This document shows, one piece after another, positions 9,613 to 20,959 of a DNA stretch of 64,000 bases; position 1 is the first letter of the stretch, and the number at the start of each line of letters is the position of its first letter. The notes beneath the pieces were generated by a model. It was not told where the DNA came from, did no database searches, and worked only from the letters and a program-made list of their open reading frames with translations. The DNA comes from an uncultured Gilliamella sp. (GTDB lineage: Bacteria > Pseudomonadota > Gammaproteobacteria > Enterobacterales > Orbaceae), in the NCBI GenBank assembly GCA_945276085.1, contig CALYPO010000002.1, positions 22,326 to 86,325 on the forward strand, given 5' to 3'. Made by a program: the position numbers and the translations under genes.

Positions 9613-11058
9613 TTATACCTCTTTTGAATATAATTGAGCACTGGCTAATTGTCGAGCAATACGACCTACACTACCAGCACCTTGTGTTAATAATAAATCC
9701 CCACCTTGCAATAATTCCTGCATAATCTCAGGTAGAAGATCTAAATCGGAAACATAAATCGGATCAACTTTACCGCGATTACGAATCGAACGACATAAAG
9801 ATCGACTATCCGCTCCCGCAATGGGTTGCTCACCGGCGGAATAAACATCCAACATAACCAGCGCATCGACTTGAGAAAGAACTTGCGCAAAATCATCAAA
9901 TAAATCCCGAGTTCGAGTATATCGATGGGGTTGAAACAACATGACTAATCGACGATCGGGCCAACCATTTCTTGCTGCCTGTATTGTTGCATTAACTTCA
10001 CTTGGATGATGACCATAATCATCCACCATCATAATATCGCTGCCATTGACATGCGGGAAGACCCCCAATAAATCAAACCGTCTACTGGTGCCCGCAAATT
10101 TAGCTAAGGCATGAATAATTGACTCATCGTCAATACCATCTTCAGTGGCAGCAATAATTGCAGCAGCTGAATTTAACGCATTGTGTTTTCCTGGTGCATT
10201 TAATTCTATCTGTAAATCTTCATGATTTGGTCGGCACACCGTGTAATAGCTGATACCTTGTTCCTGACGATAATTTTTAATGACCACATCCGCTTCTTCA
10301 CTAAATCCATAAGTGATAATTTTACGCCCGACAATAGGTAATAAATCACGATTAAATGGATCGTCATAACACATTATTGCTAAACCATAAAAAGGAAGAT
10401 TACGTAAAAACGAGATAAATGTCTGTTTAAGATTTTCGACATTACCTTGATAAGTATCCATGTGATCAGGTTCAATATTGGTGACAATCGATACCATTGG
10501 TTGCAAATGAAGAAATGAAGCATCACTTTCATCTGCTTCGGCAATAAAATAACGGCTGCTACCTAATTGCGCATGTGTGCCAGCTGCTTTAACCAATCCC
10601 CCATTAACAAAAGTCGGGTCAAGTTTTGCTTCAGCATAGATAGCTGTAACCATGGCTGTTGTTGTGGTTTTACCGTGTGTACCGGCAATGGCAATACCAT
10701 AGCGAAAACGCATTAGTTCGGCTAACATTTCTGCCCGTTGAATAACTGGAATACGCGCTTCACGTGCCGCAACAACTTCTATGTTATCTTGCGAAATAGC
10801 TGAAGATATCACAACAACACTTGAACCGAGTATATTTTCGGCCGCATGCCCAATAACAATTTTTGCACCTAATGTCTCTAAATGTTGTGTTACCGCGTTT
10901 TCAGCAATGTCCGAGCCACTAATTTGATAACCTTCATTAGCCAAAACTTCGGCAATTCCTCCCATGCCAGCGCCACCTATCCCAACAAAATGGATATGTT
11001 TGACACGTTTCATTTCGGGAATAATTGCTCTTAATTCAGCTAATTCCTTCGTATTCAC
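9613..11058 (-). CDS. murC: UDP-N-acetylmuramate--L-alanine ligase
   Basis: 481 aa. First Mur ligase; it adds L-Ala to UDP-MurNAc with ATP. The N-terminal Rossmann segment is [17 protein letters not shown]. The P-loop is [12 protein letters not shown]. Mid-domain ligands lie in EADESDASF and NIEPDHMD. The C-terminal domain carries [10 protein letters not shown] and FQPHRYTRT. It starts 168 bases after murG, the largest gap within the cluster. Confidence 0.98.
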   Translation of the reverse strand: MNTKELAELRAIIPEMKRVKHIHFVGIGGAGMGGIAEVLANEGYQISGSDIAENAVTQHLETLGAKIVIGHAAENILGSSVVVISSAISQDNIEVVAAREARIPVIQRAEMLAELMRFRYGIAIAGTHGKTTTTAMVTAIYAEAKLDPTFVNGGLVKAAGTHAQLGSSRYFIAEADESDASFLHLQPMVSIVTNIEPDHMDTYQGNVENLKQTFISFLRNLPFYGLAIMCYDDPFNRDLLPIVGRKIITYGFSEEADVVIKNYRQEQGISYYTVCRPNHEDLQIELNAPGKHNALNSAAAIIAATEDGIDDESIIHALAKFAGTSRRFDLLGVFPHVNGSDIMMVDDYGHHPSEVNATIQAARNGWPDRRLVMLFQPHRYTRTRDLFDDFAQVLSQVDALVMLDVYSAGEQPIAGADSRSLCRSIRNRGKVDPIYVSDLDLLPEIMQELLQGGDLLLTQGAGSVGRIARQLASAQLYSKEV

Positions 11059-11107
11059 AATCGAACTCCTAATTATACTGTTTTTATTTACGTGTTATGC
11101 CTTAACT

Positions 11108-11150
11108 TTATTGAGTATTCTATTATGCTTATTATTAATGAACTCAATAA
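11108..11150. other. murC-murG spacer with a long-loop inverted repeat
   Basis: The 168-base gap between murG and murC is unusual in an otherwise tightly packed or overlapping cluster. It contains a perfect 9-bp inverted repeat, TTATTGAGT (11108-11116) with ACTCAATAA (11142-11150), around an AT-rich 25-base loop. A second small hairpin, CATCTT (11184-11189) with AAGATG (11194-11199), lies just after murG. The gap may hold an internal promoter for murC-ddl-ftsQAZ or an RNA-processing site. No convincing -35/-10 pair was found. Confidence 0.35.
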
Positions 11151-11226
11151 TTGATATGTCATAACGATATTATTAATCTTAAACATCTTAAGTAAGATGA
11201 TTACATCACATTATATAAAAAATTAA

Positions 11227-12279
11227 TCATTTTACTACTGAACACAAGGTTTGAGCCACTCTTTCTGTCGAATTCACAATGGCTAAACTTTTAGCCTTAA
11301 CGGCCATATCTATTAACTCCGATCGATTTAAATTTTCAAGTAAATGAGAAAGCGATGCAACATTAAAATCGGGTTGCTCAATAATAGTTGCAGCACCAAT
11401 ATCGGCTAAAGATTTTGCATTCCAATATTGCTGGCGATCTTTATGCATAAATGGCACGAAAATCGCCCCTATACCGACCACTTCAATTTCACTTACTGTT
11501 AGTGCTCCACTTCGGCAAATGACAATATCCGCCCAATTATAAGCCTCGGCAACATCAGAAATAAATTCAGTAATTTTATTGTTTGTCATATCACAATCTT
11601 GATAAGACTGAGAGACTGATTCTAGCATTCCTTTTCCTGTTTGATGCCAAACTACATATTTATCGGACAATTTGGTTATCACTTTAGGCACAATATCATT
11701 AATCACTTTAGCACCTTGACTACCGCCCATTACTAATACTCGAATTGGACCTTGTCTATCTTTCAATCTTTCACTAGGATCAGCTAGTTGCAATAAATCA
11801 TTGCGAACCGGATTACCCACTACCTCAGCATGGGGGAAAGCAGTAGGAAAAGCTTGAAGCACTTTAGTTGCAATTTTCGCTAACCATTTGTTAGTTAAAC
11901 CAGCAATACCATTTTGTTCATGTAATACAATAGGTATACCTAAAGTTTTAGCTGCAATTCCACCTGGACCTGATACATATCCCCCCATACCAAGCACTAC
12001 ATCAGGACGATAAGCTTTCAAAATTTTTCTTGCTTGCAAAACCGCTTTAACAATTTTATAAGGTGCTTTTAATAAAGCGCTTATTCCTTTTCCGCGTAAA
12101 CCTGATATTTGGATAAAATCAATATCAATTCCATTTTCAGGAACTAAATGCGCTTCCATTCTATCTGCTGTACCAAGCCACCTAACTTGCCACCCTTGTT
12201 TCATCAAATAATGCGCAACGGCAATACCTGGAAATACATGACCGCCTGTGCCACCAGCCATCACTAATAATTTTTTCAT
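11227..12279 (-). CDS. murG: lipid II synthase (UDP-GlcNAc transferase) MurG
   Basis: 350 aa GT28 glycosyltransferase. It transfers GlcNAc to lipid I on the inner face of the membrane. The first glycine-rich loop is [15 protein letters not shown], followed by the family motif [11 protein letters not shown] and the second loop [13 protein letters not shown]. The UDP-GlcNAc site is [10 protein letters not shown]. It starts at the base where ftsW ends, so the two overlap by one base. Confidence 0.98.
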   Translation of the reverse strand: MKKLLVMAGGTGGHVFPGIAVAHYLMKQGWQVRWLGTADRMEAHLVPENGIDIDFIQISGLRGKGISALLKAPYKIVKAVLQARKILKAYRPDVVLGMGGYVSGPGGIAAKTLGIPIVLHEQNGIAGLTNKWLAKIATKVLQAFPTAFPHAEVVGNPVRNDLLQLADPSERLKDRQGPIRVLVMGGSQGAKVINDIVPKVITKLSDKYVVWHQTGKGMLESVSQSYQDCDMTNNKITEFISDVAEAYNWADIVICRSGALTVSEIEVVGIGAIFVPFMHKDRQQYWNAKSLADIGAATIIEQPDFNVASLSHLLENLNRSELIDMAVKAKSLAIVNSTERVAQTLCSVVK

Positions 12280-13430
12280 TATTTTATTGACCTTATTCTT
12301 GCTTGTGCTTGTTTTTGTCTAAACTCATAGTCTATTCGCAGTAATATAGCAACAGCAATGCTCATTACAATAAGACTTGAACCACCGTAGCTAATAAATG
12401 GTAATGTTAACCCTTTAGTTGGTAACATGCCTGATGTTACGCCTATGTTAACGAAAGTTTGAAAACCAAACCAAATACCAATTTCACAAGCTAAATAACC
12501 TGAAAACTGCGAACCATCATTAAGTGCTCTATATCCAATAGCTAATGCTTTAAATGTTAGAAAAAATAACAACATCAATAAAGCAACAACCCCAAGATAA
12601 CCATACTCCTCAGAAATAATAGAAAAAATAAAATCTGTATGACATTCGGGTAAATAGCCCAATTTAAGAATTGAATTGCCCATTCCTTGACCAGTAATAC
12701 CACCACTACCAATGGCCATCAATGAAGCAACTAACTGATAGCCCGATCCTGTTGCGTCTTGCCAAGGATCGAGAAAGGTTAATAAACGGGTTAAACGATA
12801 AGCTTCATATAAAATCAAACATATCACAGCACCAACACCCGTCAACAAAATAGCAATAAATTGCCACAACTGAGCACCGGCAATAAATAAAATACCAATG
12901 GTTACCATAAACAGCACAATAACGGTACCTAAATCGGGTTGTTTTAAGAGTAGAATTGATAAAACAGCCATCACCACCATAGGTTTAAAAAATCCCCAAA
13001 AACGATTTTGCACTTCATCCGATTTGCGTGATAGATAGGCTGCTAGAAAAATAAATAAAGATAATTTGGCTAACTCAGCCGGTTGGAAGTTAAAAACACC
13101 TAATGGGATCCAACGTGATGCACCATTGATTGAAGAGCCTATGCCTAATACAATCACTAACATAATAATGGCAACAATTAAAAGAGCGGTACTAAATTGT
13201 TGCCAGCGCTGCATAGGAATATACAATGTTACAAACATTAAAAACAGGGACATAGCCAACTGAATTAATTCGCGCTGGGTATAGAAAAAAGGATTAGTTT
13301 CACTAAATGACATCGATGCCGATGTCACCATGATTAAACCAAAAATCATTAAACCAAACACTGTCCAGAGTAATGAATTATCAAACGGTATATTTGGATT
13401 TACCTGTTTTTTTATCCAAAAAAACGTCAT
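12279..13430 (-). CDS. ftsW: septal peptidoglycan polymerase FtsW (SEDS family)
   Basis: 383 aa polytopic protein with about ten membrane helices. SEDS glycosyltransferase that polymerises lipid II at the septum together with FtsI. Signature regions visible are [23 protein letters not shown] (with the catalytic Asp region), [10 protein letters not shown] and the C-terminal [11 protein letters not shown]. It overlaps murD by four bases at its start and murG by one base at its end, indicating translational coupling. Confidence 0.97.
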   Translation of the reverse strand: MTFFWIKKQVNPNIPFDNSLLWTVFGLMIFGLIMVTSASMSFSETNPFFYTQRELIQLAMSLFLMFVTLYIPMQRWQQFSTALLIVAIIMLVIVLGIGSSINGASRWIPLGVFNFQPAELAKLSLFIFLAAYLSRKSDEVQNRFWGFFKPMVVMAVLSILLLKQPDLGTVIVLFMVTIGILFIAGAQLWQFIAILLTGVGAVICLILYEAYRLTRLLTFLDPWQDATGSGYQLVASLMAIGSGGITGQGMGNSILKLGYLPECHTDFIFSIISEEYGYLGVVALLMLLFFLTFKALAIGYRALNDGSQFSGYLACEIGIWFGFQTFVNIGVTSGMLPTKGLTLPFISYGGSSLIVMSIAVAILLRIDYEFRQKQAQARIRSIK

Positions 13431-14761
13431 TTTTCACTCCTTTGAGCATATTGCTTTGCCAGTTGAGCAAATTGATTACCTCGCTCAATATAATTTTTAA
13501 ATTGATCTAAACTGGCGCACGCAGGGGAAAGCAATACCACATCATCCACCTTAACTTTATTCGCGATTAGTTGCATTGCATCTGCCATGGTTTCAGTCAC
13601 AGTAGTTTTACTCGGTGCTAATTTTGCAAGTAATTGACGGTCTCGCCCAAAACAAAAAACCTCAATCTGGTTATTTTGTAAGTAAGGAATCAGAGGGGTA
13701 AAATCGGCAGATTTTCCATCACCACCTAATAGTAAATATAACTTACCTTGGCACACTACACTATTTAACGCTGCCTCGGTGCTTCCAACATTGGTCGCTT
13801 TTGAATCATTAATCCATTTCACACCATTTTGTTGATATACCAATTCAAATCGGTGAGCTAAACCTTGAAAGGTAGCTATGGTTGCTAAACTTGACGTTCT
13901 GGAAATACCTAATCGATCACTAATAGCCAGCGCAGCCAACGCATTTAAATAATTATGACGCCCAATTAGTTTCATCTCTTTAGTCGATAAAACCACTTCA
14001 TTTTGTGCAATTAAATATTCACACTTATCATCTAAATGGTAATCGCCTTTATTTACCCCAAATGAGACACAATTTTGCTCATTAGACGCAGGTATTGTTA
14101 ATTTATCATCGTGATTAAATACGCAATACTTTGCATTATGATAGATGCGTTGTTTAGCTTGAGCATATTGCATTAAACCTAGCGGATAGCGATCCATGTG
14201 ATCTTCGGATATATTTAAAATCGTCGCTACGGTTGCTTGTAAACTAAAAGTTGTTTCTAATTGGAAGCTTGAAAGTTCAAGCACATACACATCAACATTT
14301 TGTTTTAAAAGTGATAATGCCGGCTCACCGATATTACCACCAACACCAACCTTAATACCTGATGATTTAACAATATCACCAACCAATGTTGTGACGGTTG
14401 TTTTACCATTGGCGCCGGTAATGGCAACTACTTGCTTATTGGCTTGCTTGTTAACCTCGCGGCAGAAAAGTTCTATATCGCCTATAATTTCAATACCTTG
14501 GTTTGCCGCTTGTTGTAATTGTGGCGTAGATAAAGCTATACCGGGACTTGCGATAATTAAATCAGCATCTAACAACCAATCAAGCTTTAGATCACCTAAA
14601 TGGTATTCAATACGGCTGTCTAATAGTTCTAATCCTTGTGGCTTTAAACGTGTATCAATCACTTTTGGAATCACATTTTGAGCAAGAAAATAGTCCACAC
14701 AAGAAAGCCCTGTGATGCCTAAGCCAATAATAACAACGTTTTTGCCCTGATAGCTAATCAT
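13427..14761 (-). CDS. murD: UDP-N-acetylmuramoylalanine--D-glutamate ligase
   Basis: 444 aa Mur ligase adding D-Glu. The N-terminal domain starts [16 protein letters not shown]. The P-loop is [13 protein letters not shown]. The central domain has [11 protein letters not shown] and [10 protein letters not shown], and the C-terminal domain [12 protein letters not shown] and [12 protein letters not shown]. All match the family. It overlaps ftsW by four bases and lies 22 bases after mraY. Confidence 0.98.
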   Translation of the reverse strand: MISYQGKNVVIIGLGITGLSCVDYFLAQNVIPKVIDTRLKPQGLELLDSRIEYHLGDLKLDWLLDADLIIASPGIALSTPQLQQAANQGIEIIGDIELFCREVNKQANKQVVAITGANGKTTVTTLVGDIVKSSGIKVGVGGNIGEPALSLLKQNVDVYVLELSSFQLETTFSLQATVATILNISEDHMDRYPLGLMQYAQAKQRIYHNAKYCVFNHDDKLTIPASNEQNCVSFGVNKGDYHLDDKCEYLIAQNEVVLSTKEMKLIGRHNYLNALAALAISDRLGISRTSSLATIATFQGLAHRFELVYQQNGVKWINDSKATNVGSTEAALNSVVCQGKLYLLLGGDGKSADFTPLIPYLQNNQIEVFCFGRDRQLLAKLAPSKTTVTETMADAMQLIANKVKVDDVVLLSPACASLDQFKNYIERGNQFAQLAKQYAQRSEK

Positions 14762-14783
14762 GATTTAATCCTGATCTTATTAA

Positions 14784-15866
14784 TTAACGTAATTTCAACG
14801 TTAATAACCCAATTAATACTAACATTAATGAAATAATCCAAAAACGAACAATCACCCGAGGTTCCGGCCAACCTTTAAGTTCATAATGATGATGTATTGG
14901 CGCCATTCTGAAAATTCTTTTACCTCGTAATTTATAAGAACCAACCTGTAAAATTACCGATAACGTTTCAATAACAAATATACCGCCCATTATCAGTAAT
15001 AAAAATTCTTGGCGTAATAATACTGAAATGATGCCAAACACACCACCTAACGCTAAAGACCCTACATCGCCCATAAATACCATAGCCGGATACGTGTTGA
15101 ACCATAAAAAGCCAAGTCCAGCACCGACGATTGCAGTGCAAACAATCATGAGTTCTCCACTGAATTTAATATAGGGAATATGTAAATAAGCAGCAAAATT
15201 AACATTACCGGTAGCCCAAGATACTAAAGCAAAACCTGCTGCAACAAATACTGTTGGCATGATGGCAAGTCCATCAAGTCCATCCGTCAAATTAACCGCA
15301 TTACCGGCACCAACGATGACCACATAGGTTAGCAAAATAAAGAATAATCCTAATTGTGGCATCACATCTTTGAAAAAAGGAACAACTAATACGGTTACCG
15401 CCGTATCTTTACCATAAGCATAAAGGCCGAACGCAACAATTAAGGCAATAACTGATTGCCAAAAGTATTTCCATCTAGCAATAAGGCCCGCTGTATTTTT
15501 ACGAATAACTTTTAAATAATCGTCTGCAAAACCAACAATACCGTAACCAATTAAAACAAATAAGGTTACCCAGACATAAGGATTACGCAGATCTGCCCAT
15601 AAAAAAACTGAAATCGAGATTGATGCCAAAATGAGGGTTCCTCCCATTGTTGGCGTCCCTTTTTTGCTTAAATGCGATTCGGGCCCATCATTACGAATGA
15701 CTTGACCAATCTGCAATTTTTGAAGCCAATCAATGACCTTTTGCCCCATAATTAATGAAATAGCTAATGAAGTTAACAGCGCTAAGATGGCCCTGACCGT
15801 TAAATAAGAGATAACATTAAAAAAAGTAAAATATTTAACTAAATGTTCTGATATTAAAAACAACAT
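14784..15866 (-). CDS. mraY: phospho-N-acetylmuramoyl-pentapeptide transferase MraY
   Basis: 360 aa, ten predicted membrane helices. It joins UDP-MurNAc-pentapeptide to undecaprenyl phosphate to give lipid I. Motifs: [13 protein letters not shown], the aspartate pair in [35 protein letters not shown], and [15 protein letters not shown] near the C-terminus. It is 16 bases after murF and 22 before murD. Confidence 0.98.
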   Translation of the reverse strand: MLFLISEHLVKYFTFFNVISYLTVRAILALLTSLAISLIMGQKVIDWLQKLQIGQVIRNDGPESHLSKKGTPTMGGTLILASISISVFLWADLRNPYVWVTLFVLIGYGIVGFADDYLKVIRKNTAGLIARWKYFWQSVIALIVAFGLYAYGKDTAVTVLVVPFFKDVMPQLGLFFILLTYVVIVGAGNAVNLTDGLDGLAIMPTVFVAAGFALVSWATGNVNFAAYLHIPYIKFSGELMIVCTAIVGAGLGFLWFNTYPAMVFMGDVGSLALGGVFGIISVLLRQEFLLLIMGGIFVIETLSVILQVGSYKLRGKRIFRMAPIHHHYELKGWPEPRVIVRFWIISLMLVLIGLLTLKLR

Positions 15867-15881
15867 AATTTTAATCCTGAA

Positions 15882-17243
15882 TCAACATTGTTCGATTTGA
15901 ATTTTTTCGATGAGCTCTTCCATTTTAGCGCTACGTGATCCTTTAACTAGTATGGTTAAAATTGGATGCTGCCGTAGTAACATTAACAGATAATTCACTG
16001 CATCTTGTTTATGATTAAAATGGTGGCCGACACCACTATACTGGCTAATAAATTGACTTAAATTACCGACACTAATGACACAATCAAGTTTTTCGTGATG
16101 AGCAAGTTCACCAATTTGTTGATGATATTTTTCGGCATCTTCGCCTAATTCAGCCATATCACCAACAACTAAAATTCGATAACCAGGTTGCTTTGCTAAA
16201 ACCTTAATAGCTGCCGACATTGAACCAACATTAGCATTATAAGCATCATCCAAAATTAACTGGGTTTGATTTAATTGTATTGGAAACAATCGACCTTTTA
16301 CCGGTTTTAAGGTAGCTAAACCTTGCTTTATTTGATTAAACGTTGCGCCTACAGAAATCGCTAAAGCTGACGCCGCAACCGCATTAGAAACATTATGTTC
16401 ACCAATCAAGGGAAGTTCTAGTGCACATTGACCATTAGGTGTATGTAAGATAAATGAAGTGGTCTGAGCGATTTGAATATTACTGGCATAAAAATTAGCC
16501 GATGGATTAGATAATGAAAAAGTCCATACCGTTTTATTACCTAACGAATTAAACCACTTATCACTACAGCTATCTAAATTGATGATAGCAATACCATGAT
16601 TCGCTAATCCTGCAAAAATTTCACCTTTGGCGGTTGCCACTCCATCAAGCGAACCAAAGCCTTCAAGGTGCGCCTGCGCAATATTATTAATTAAAGCACT
16701 TTGGGGTTTAACAATATTAGTTGTATACGCAATTTCACCAATGTGATTCGCGCCTAATTCTATTACTGCATATTGATCTTGCTCAGTTAGACGGAATAAC
16801 GTTAATGGTACACCAATATCATTATTAAAATTGCCCTGAGTATAAAGTGTCTGACCACAATGTTGTAAAATTGCGGCAGTCATTTCTTTAACCGAGGTTT
16901 TACCCGAAGAACCAGTGAGCGCAACAATTTTAGCATGACTTAACTGACGAACCGCCGCCGCAATAAGCCCAAGTGCAATTTTTGTATCCTTAACGACAAT
17001 TTGAGCAATAGCATTATTGTCAATTTTATGATCAACAATAACCACACTAGCGCCTTGTTCTATTGCTTGTTCAACAAAAACATGCCCATCAAAATGATCA
17101 CCCACTAAGGCAATAAATACTGCATTTTTGATAATGTTTCTGGAGTCTGTACAAATAGCATCAATCATCATATCTTCGTTTAAGATATGATAAGATTGAC
17201 CATTTATGACTTTTTTGATTTGTTTAATTTGTAATGGAATCAT
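15882..17243 (-). CDS. murF: UDP-MurNAc-tripeptide--D-Ala-D-Ala ligase
   Basis: 453 aa Mur ligase that adds D-Ala-D-Ala to the tripeptide precursor, using the product of the ddl gene of the same cluster. The P-loop is ALTGSSGKTSVKEM. Other matches are VIELGANHIGEI, NNIAQAHLEGFGS, and the C-terminal DDAYNANVGSMSAA and VVGDMAELG. Its start overlaps murE by four bases. Confidence 0.97.
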   Translation of the reverse strand: MIPLQIKQIKKVINGQSYHILNEDMMIDAICTDSRNIIKNAVFIALVGDHFDGHVFVEQAIEQGASVVIVDHKIDNNAIAQIVVKDTKIALGLIAAAVRQLSHAKIVALTGSSGKTSVKEMTAAILQHCGQTLYTQGNFNNDIGVPLTLFRLTEQDQYAVIELGANHIGEIAYTTNIVKPQSALINNIAQAHLEGFGSLDGVATAKGEIFAGLANHGIAIINLDSCSDKWFNSLGNKTVWTFSLSNPSANFYASNIQIAQTTSFILHTPNGQCALELPLIGEHNVSNAVAASALAISVGATFNQIKQGLATLKPVKGRLFPIQLNQTQLILDDAYNANVGSMSAAIKVLAKQPGYRILVVGDMAELGEDAEKYHQQIGELAHHEKLDCVISVGNLSQFISQYSGVGHHFNHKQDAVNYLLMLLRQHPILTILVKGSRSAKMEELIEKIQIEQC

Positions 17244-18796
17244 GATTGATTCGCTACTCCTAAAAGCTGTTTCACTGTTTCTTGATCGGAATAGTGATAT
17301 TTGGTTTTACCTACAATCTGGTAATCCTCGTGCCCTTTGCCTGCAATTAATATTACATCATTAGATTTAGCTTGTTTTAGTGTATAAGTAATCGCTTGTT
17401 TTCTATCAGGGATGACTTTTACATGGGTACCATCATGTAACCCTTGTTGAATATCATGAATAATGTTCATTTCATCTTCAGTGCGTGGATTATCATTAGT
17501 TAGTACAATTTGATCAGCAAATTGTTCAGCCACTTCAGCCATTAATGGGCGCTTTCCACTATCTCTATCACCACCACAACCAAAAATCACCCATAACGTT
17601 CCTTTGCAGTGAATTCGGCTAGCTTGTAACGCTTTTTGTAATGCATCTGGCGTATGCGCATAATCGACAATAACTGTAGGACTATTTTTTTCGTGTAGAA
17701 CTTCCATTCGTCCACAAATTGGTTTAAGAAAAGAGGCCATATTCACAACAGCAAAAAATGGGTAATCTAGTGTTAATAAAGTTGCAATAGACAAAAGTAG
17801 GTTAGAAACATTGAATTCACCTAATAATCGGCTATTGATAATGGCATTTCCCCAACTTGATTCCATATGAATTTTGGCACCTTTATCGTGGTATTCAATC
17901 ATCGATACGCCAACATAAGGTATATTTAATGCTTTTAAACGACGTAACGATTTAGGCTGGCAAGATACCGCTGTCACCTGTGTCAGTTTTTCAATCCATC
18001 GCTTGCCATATTTATCATCATAATTAACAATTGACTTGCCCGAATTTAGTACTTGCTTTTGCTTTTCTTCTGGAGTGAATAATGACCATTTTGCTTTCGC
18101 GTATTTACTCATAGTTTTATGATAATCAAGATGATCTCGACTGAGATTGGTAAATACGGTTGCGGCACAATTTAAACTTTTAACGCGGTCCATGGCTAAA
18201 CCATGTGAAGAAATTTCCATTGCTACAACTTTGACATGCTTTTTCACAAAATCGGCTAATAAAGTTTGTACATCGATAGCTGATGCAGTGGTATTGGTTG
18301 ATGGCTCGAGCTGATGATTATAAATGCCATTACCAATAGTACCTAAAATAGCGGTTTTTTCATTTAATAACGTAGTACATTGAGCAATAAGTTGTGTCAC
18401 TGTGGTTTTACCATTAGTGCCTGTTACTCCAATCACTGACAATTTTTTGGAAGGTGAATGATAAAAATCATTAGCAATCATCGACAAACGATGTGACAAT
18501 TGAAAAATACTGATTTGTGGTATTACAGACTTATCATCTTGCTTAAGATAATCAATTTTTAAATTATTCGATTTTCGATTAGTTTCAATAAGTATCGCAA
18601 CGGCACCTGCCAAAATGGCTTGTTCAATAAAATTACGACCATCTACGGCATGCCCTTTGATCGCAACAAACACATCGTTTTTTTCCACTTGACGACTATC
18701 GATACGTAAATGATTAAGCGGAAAATCGGCTAATTCTAATTTGCCAGTTCCACCTAATAATTCAAATAATGTTTTAAATGTGCTTGTAGACATCAT
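17240..18796 (-). CDS. murE: UDP-MurNAc-L-Ala-D-Glu--meso-diaminopimelate ligase
   Basis: 518 aa, somewhat longer than E. coli MurE. P-loop GVTGTNGKTTVTQL, carbamylated-lysine region LDYHKTMSKYAKAKWSLF, and C-terminal FGCGGDRDSGKRPLM. The DNPR motif in VLTNDNPRTEDE is the meso-DAP specificity signature, so the peptidoglycan is of the DAP type. Ten bases after ftsI; overlaps murF by four bases. Confidence 0.98.
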   Translation of the reverse strand: MMSTSTFKTLFELLGGTGKLELADFPLNHLRIDSRQVEKNDVFVAIKGHAVDGRNFIEQAILAGAVAILIETNRKSNNLKIDYLKQDDKSVIPQISIFQLSHRLSMIANDFYHSPSKKLSVIGVTGTNGKTTVTQLIAQCTTLLNEKTAILGTIGNGIYNHQLEPSTNTTASAIDVQTLLADFVKKHVKVVAMEISSHGLAMDRVKSLNCAATVFTNLSRDHLDYHKTMSKYAKAKWSLFTPEEKQKQVLNSGKSIVNYDDKYGKRWIEKLTQVTAVSCQPKSLRRLKALNIPYVGVSMIEYHDKGAKIHMESSWGNAIINSRLLGEFNVSNLLLSIATLLTLDYPFFAVVNMASFLKPICGRMEVLHEKNSPTVIVDYAHTPDALQKALQASRIHCKGTLWVIFGCGGDRDSGKRPLMAEVAEQFADQIVLTNDNPRTEDEMNIIHDIQQGLHDGTHVKVIPDRKQAITYTLKQAKSNDVILIAGKGHEDYQIVGKTKYHYSDQETVKQLLGVANQS

Positions 18797-18806
18797 TTAC
18801 CACCTG

Positions 18807-20582
18807 TTAATAAATAATCATTTGCCCATCAACTTGACGATCTGGCTTCACATTCATTGTTCGAAGAACCCCCCCCATAATACGGCTAAAAACAGGTGCG
18901 GATACTGAACCACCATAATATTGACCGGCTTTCGGGTTATCAATAACGACAACTAATGAATATTTAGGACCGGTTGCCGGTGCAATTCCTGCGGTATAAG
19001 CTAAATATTGATTGACATAGCGTCCACCCGATAATTTTTTTGCAGTACCCGTTTTAACGCCAACACTATAACCAGGTACCGAAGCTTTAGTTCCCCCACC
19101 TGTCACAGCCACAGCTTCCATCAATTGCACGACTGTTTTAGCTATTTTTTCTTGTACTACGCGTTCACCTTTAACCGGTTCTGTAATTTTTAAGATAGAA
19201 ACAGGACGATATATACCGTAACTACCAATAGTTGCATAAGCTCTTGCTAATTGTAACGGTGTGACACTTAAACCATACCCGAATGCAAAGGTGGCGCGCT
19301 CAATATCTGCCCATTTTCTGGTACGATCAGCAGCAATAGATCCACTCACTTCACCACCTAATCCTAATCCCGTTGGCTGACCTAAACCAAAACGACTATA
19401 AAATTCAACTAACTCGCCAGGCTGCATTTGTAATGCTAATTTACTGACCCCAACATTACTTGATTTTTCTAAAATGCCCGCTAGATTTAATGATTTTTGA
19501 TACGACACGTCTTTAATTTCATACCGATTCACAAAAAATGGTCGGGTATCAATGATGGTATTTACATCTGCAATTTTTTTCTCTAAAGCTGCCATAACAA
19601 CTAATGGTTTAACTGTTGAACCAGGTTCAAACGCATCAGTGACAGCTCTATTACGTAATAAATTATAATCAATAGAGGAACGATTATTAGGATTATAAGA
19701 CGGGCTCGTTGCCATCGCTAAAATTTCACCTGTATGCACATCAATTAAAACAGCTGTTCCACTATCGGCTTTATTAAATTCAACCGCTTGACTTAATTCG
19801 CTGTACACTAAAGATTGCAAGCGTTCATCAATACTTAACGTTAAATCGGATGCGGCTTCACTATCAGTTCGTTCTAACTCTTCAATAACCCGACCAACTC
19901 GGTCACGTCTTACGACTCGTTGTCCTGATTCACCAATTAACCATTTATTGAAGCTTTTTTCTATCCCTTCAGAACCCCGTTCGGTGCCGTTATCGTCGAT
20001 ATCGGTTAAACCAATTAACTGCGCAATATTTTCAGCAGCTGGATAATAACGTTTGGATGTTTTAGCAAACGAAATACCCGGTAGTTTTAACTGTTTTAAA
20101 TAATCCGCTATTGTTGGTGTAATTTGCTTAGTTAAATACACAAAACGCATAGATGGATTACTCAATTTTTGCTGTAAGGTTGACATTGATATATTGAGTG
20201 TTTTGGCTAAACCTTGCCACCTAATATCATCAGCCTTGACACCACCTTTTTGTACAACAATTTTAGGATCCGCCCACACATCAAACATTGGCACACTCAC
20301 GGCAAGCGCTCGACCATTACGATCAGTAATCATGGCACGCGGTGCATCCATTTCTTGATGGCGAATGGATCGTTTATTACCTTCAGCAATAAGCTTATCT
20401 GGTTCTATTATCTGCAATATTGCCATTCGAATAATTAAACACACAATAGCAAATATAATAAAGCCATAGACGATATAAAAACGGTTAGGTGTAAAAAACT
20501 GTTTTTTGTTCGGTTTATTTGCTTTGTTTGTTTTTACAACCTTTTTAGTTTTATCTTTATTATTTTTCACTACAGGTTTCAT
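18807..20582 (-). CDS. ftsI: peptidoglycan D,D-transpeptidase FtsI (PBP3)
   Basis: 591 aa class B penicillin-binding protein for septal cross-linking. A Lys-rich cytoplasmic tail and one membrane helix (about 34-56) lead to the pedestal domain (RSIRHQEMDAPRAMITDRNG). The transpeptidase domain has the catalytic STVK (Ser322-Lys325), SSN at 374-376 and KTGT at 510-513. The coding strand carries a run of eight G at 18869-18876 (IMGGV codons), about 20 residues before the end. It shares one base with ftsL and is the partner of FtsW. Confidence 0.98.
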   Translation of the reverse strand: MKPVVKNNKDKTKKVVKTNKANKPNKKQFFTPNRFYIVYGFIIFAIVCLIIRMAILQIIEPDKLIAEGNKRSIRHQEMDAPRAMITDRNGRALAVSVPMFDVWADPKIVVQKGGVKADDIRWQGLAKTLNISMSTLQQKLSNPSMRFVYLTKQITPTIADYLKQLKLPGISFAKTSKRYYPAAENIAQLIGLTDIDDNGTERGSEGIEKSFNKWLIGESGQRVVRRDRVGRVIEELERTDSEAASDLTLSIDERLQSLVYSELSQAVEFNKADSGTAVLIDVHTGEILAMATSPSYNPNNRSSIDYNLLRNRAVTDAFEPGSTVKPLVVMAALEKKIADVNTIIDTRPFFVNRYEIKDVSYQKSLNLAGILEKSSNVGVSKLALQMQPGELVEFYSRFGLGQPTGLGLGGEVSGSIAADRTRKWADIERATFAFGYGLSVTPLQLARAYATIGSYGIYRPVSILKITEPVKGERVVQEKIAKTVVQLMEAVAVTGGGTKASVPGYSVGVKTGTAKKLSGGRYVNQYLAYTAGIAPATGPKYSLVVVIDNPKAGQYYGGSVSAPVFSRIMGGVLRTMNVKPDRQVDGQMIIY

Positions 20583-20959
20583 TATTTACTCTTTATCACA
20601 ATAACGGTTTCATTTTGAGGCGTCACATATGACATACCCAATTGATTTTTAGCTTTATCTTCAACACGTTTCGGATCGGCAAGTACATTTTCTTCAATAA
20701 CTAAATTACGCCATTCGCTCTCTAAAACATCTTGTTCTAGTAAAAGTTGCTCACGTTCAAATAGTTGCTTACGAACTTGTTGCGTTGTGATTAATACGGC
20801 TCCAGCTGTAATAATGATAAGTATAAGTAATAATAATGAAATTTTTTGATGACCGAGCAAATCACCAACAATTAAGCCAAATAAACTTTTACTTGGTCGC
20901 TTTTGATTGTCGATTTCAGCATAAAAATTTTCGCTATCATTTGCTTGATTACTGTTCAT
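20582..20959 (-). CDS. ftsL: cell division protein FtsL
   Basis: 125 aa bitopic protein. A hydrophilic N-terminal tail is followed by one membrane helix ([18 protein letters not shown], about 40-57). A periplasmic leucine-zipper-like coiled coil ([20 protein letters not shown]) runs into the conserved end of the family. It pairs with FtsB and FtsQ and activates FtsWI. It overlaps rsmH by 11 bases and ftsI by one. Confidence 0.95.
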   Translation of the reverse strand: MNSNQANDSENFYAEIDNQKRPSKSLFGLIVGDLLGHQKISLLLLILIIITAGAVLITTQQVRKQLFEREQLLLEQDVLESEWRNLVIEENVLADPKRVEDKAKNQLGMSYVTPQNETVIVIKSK

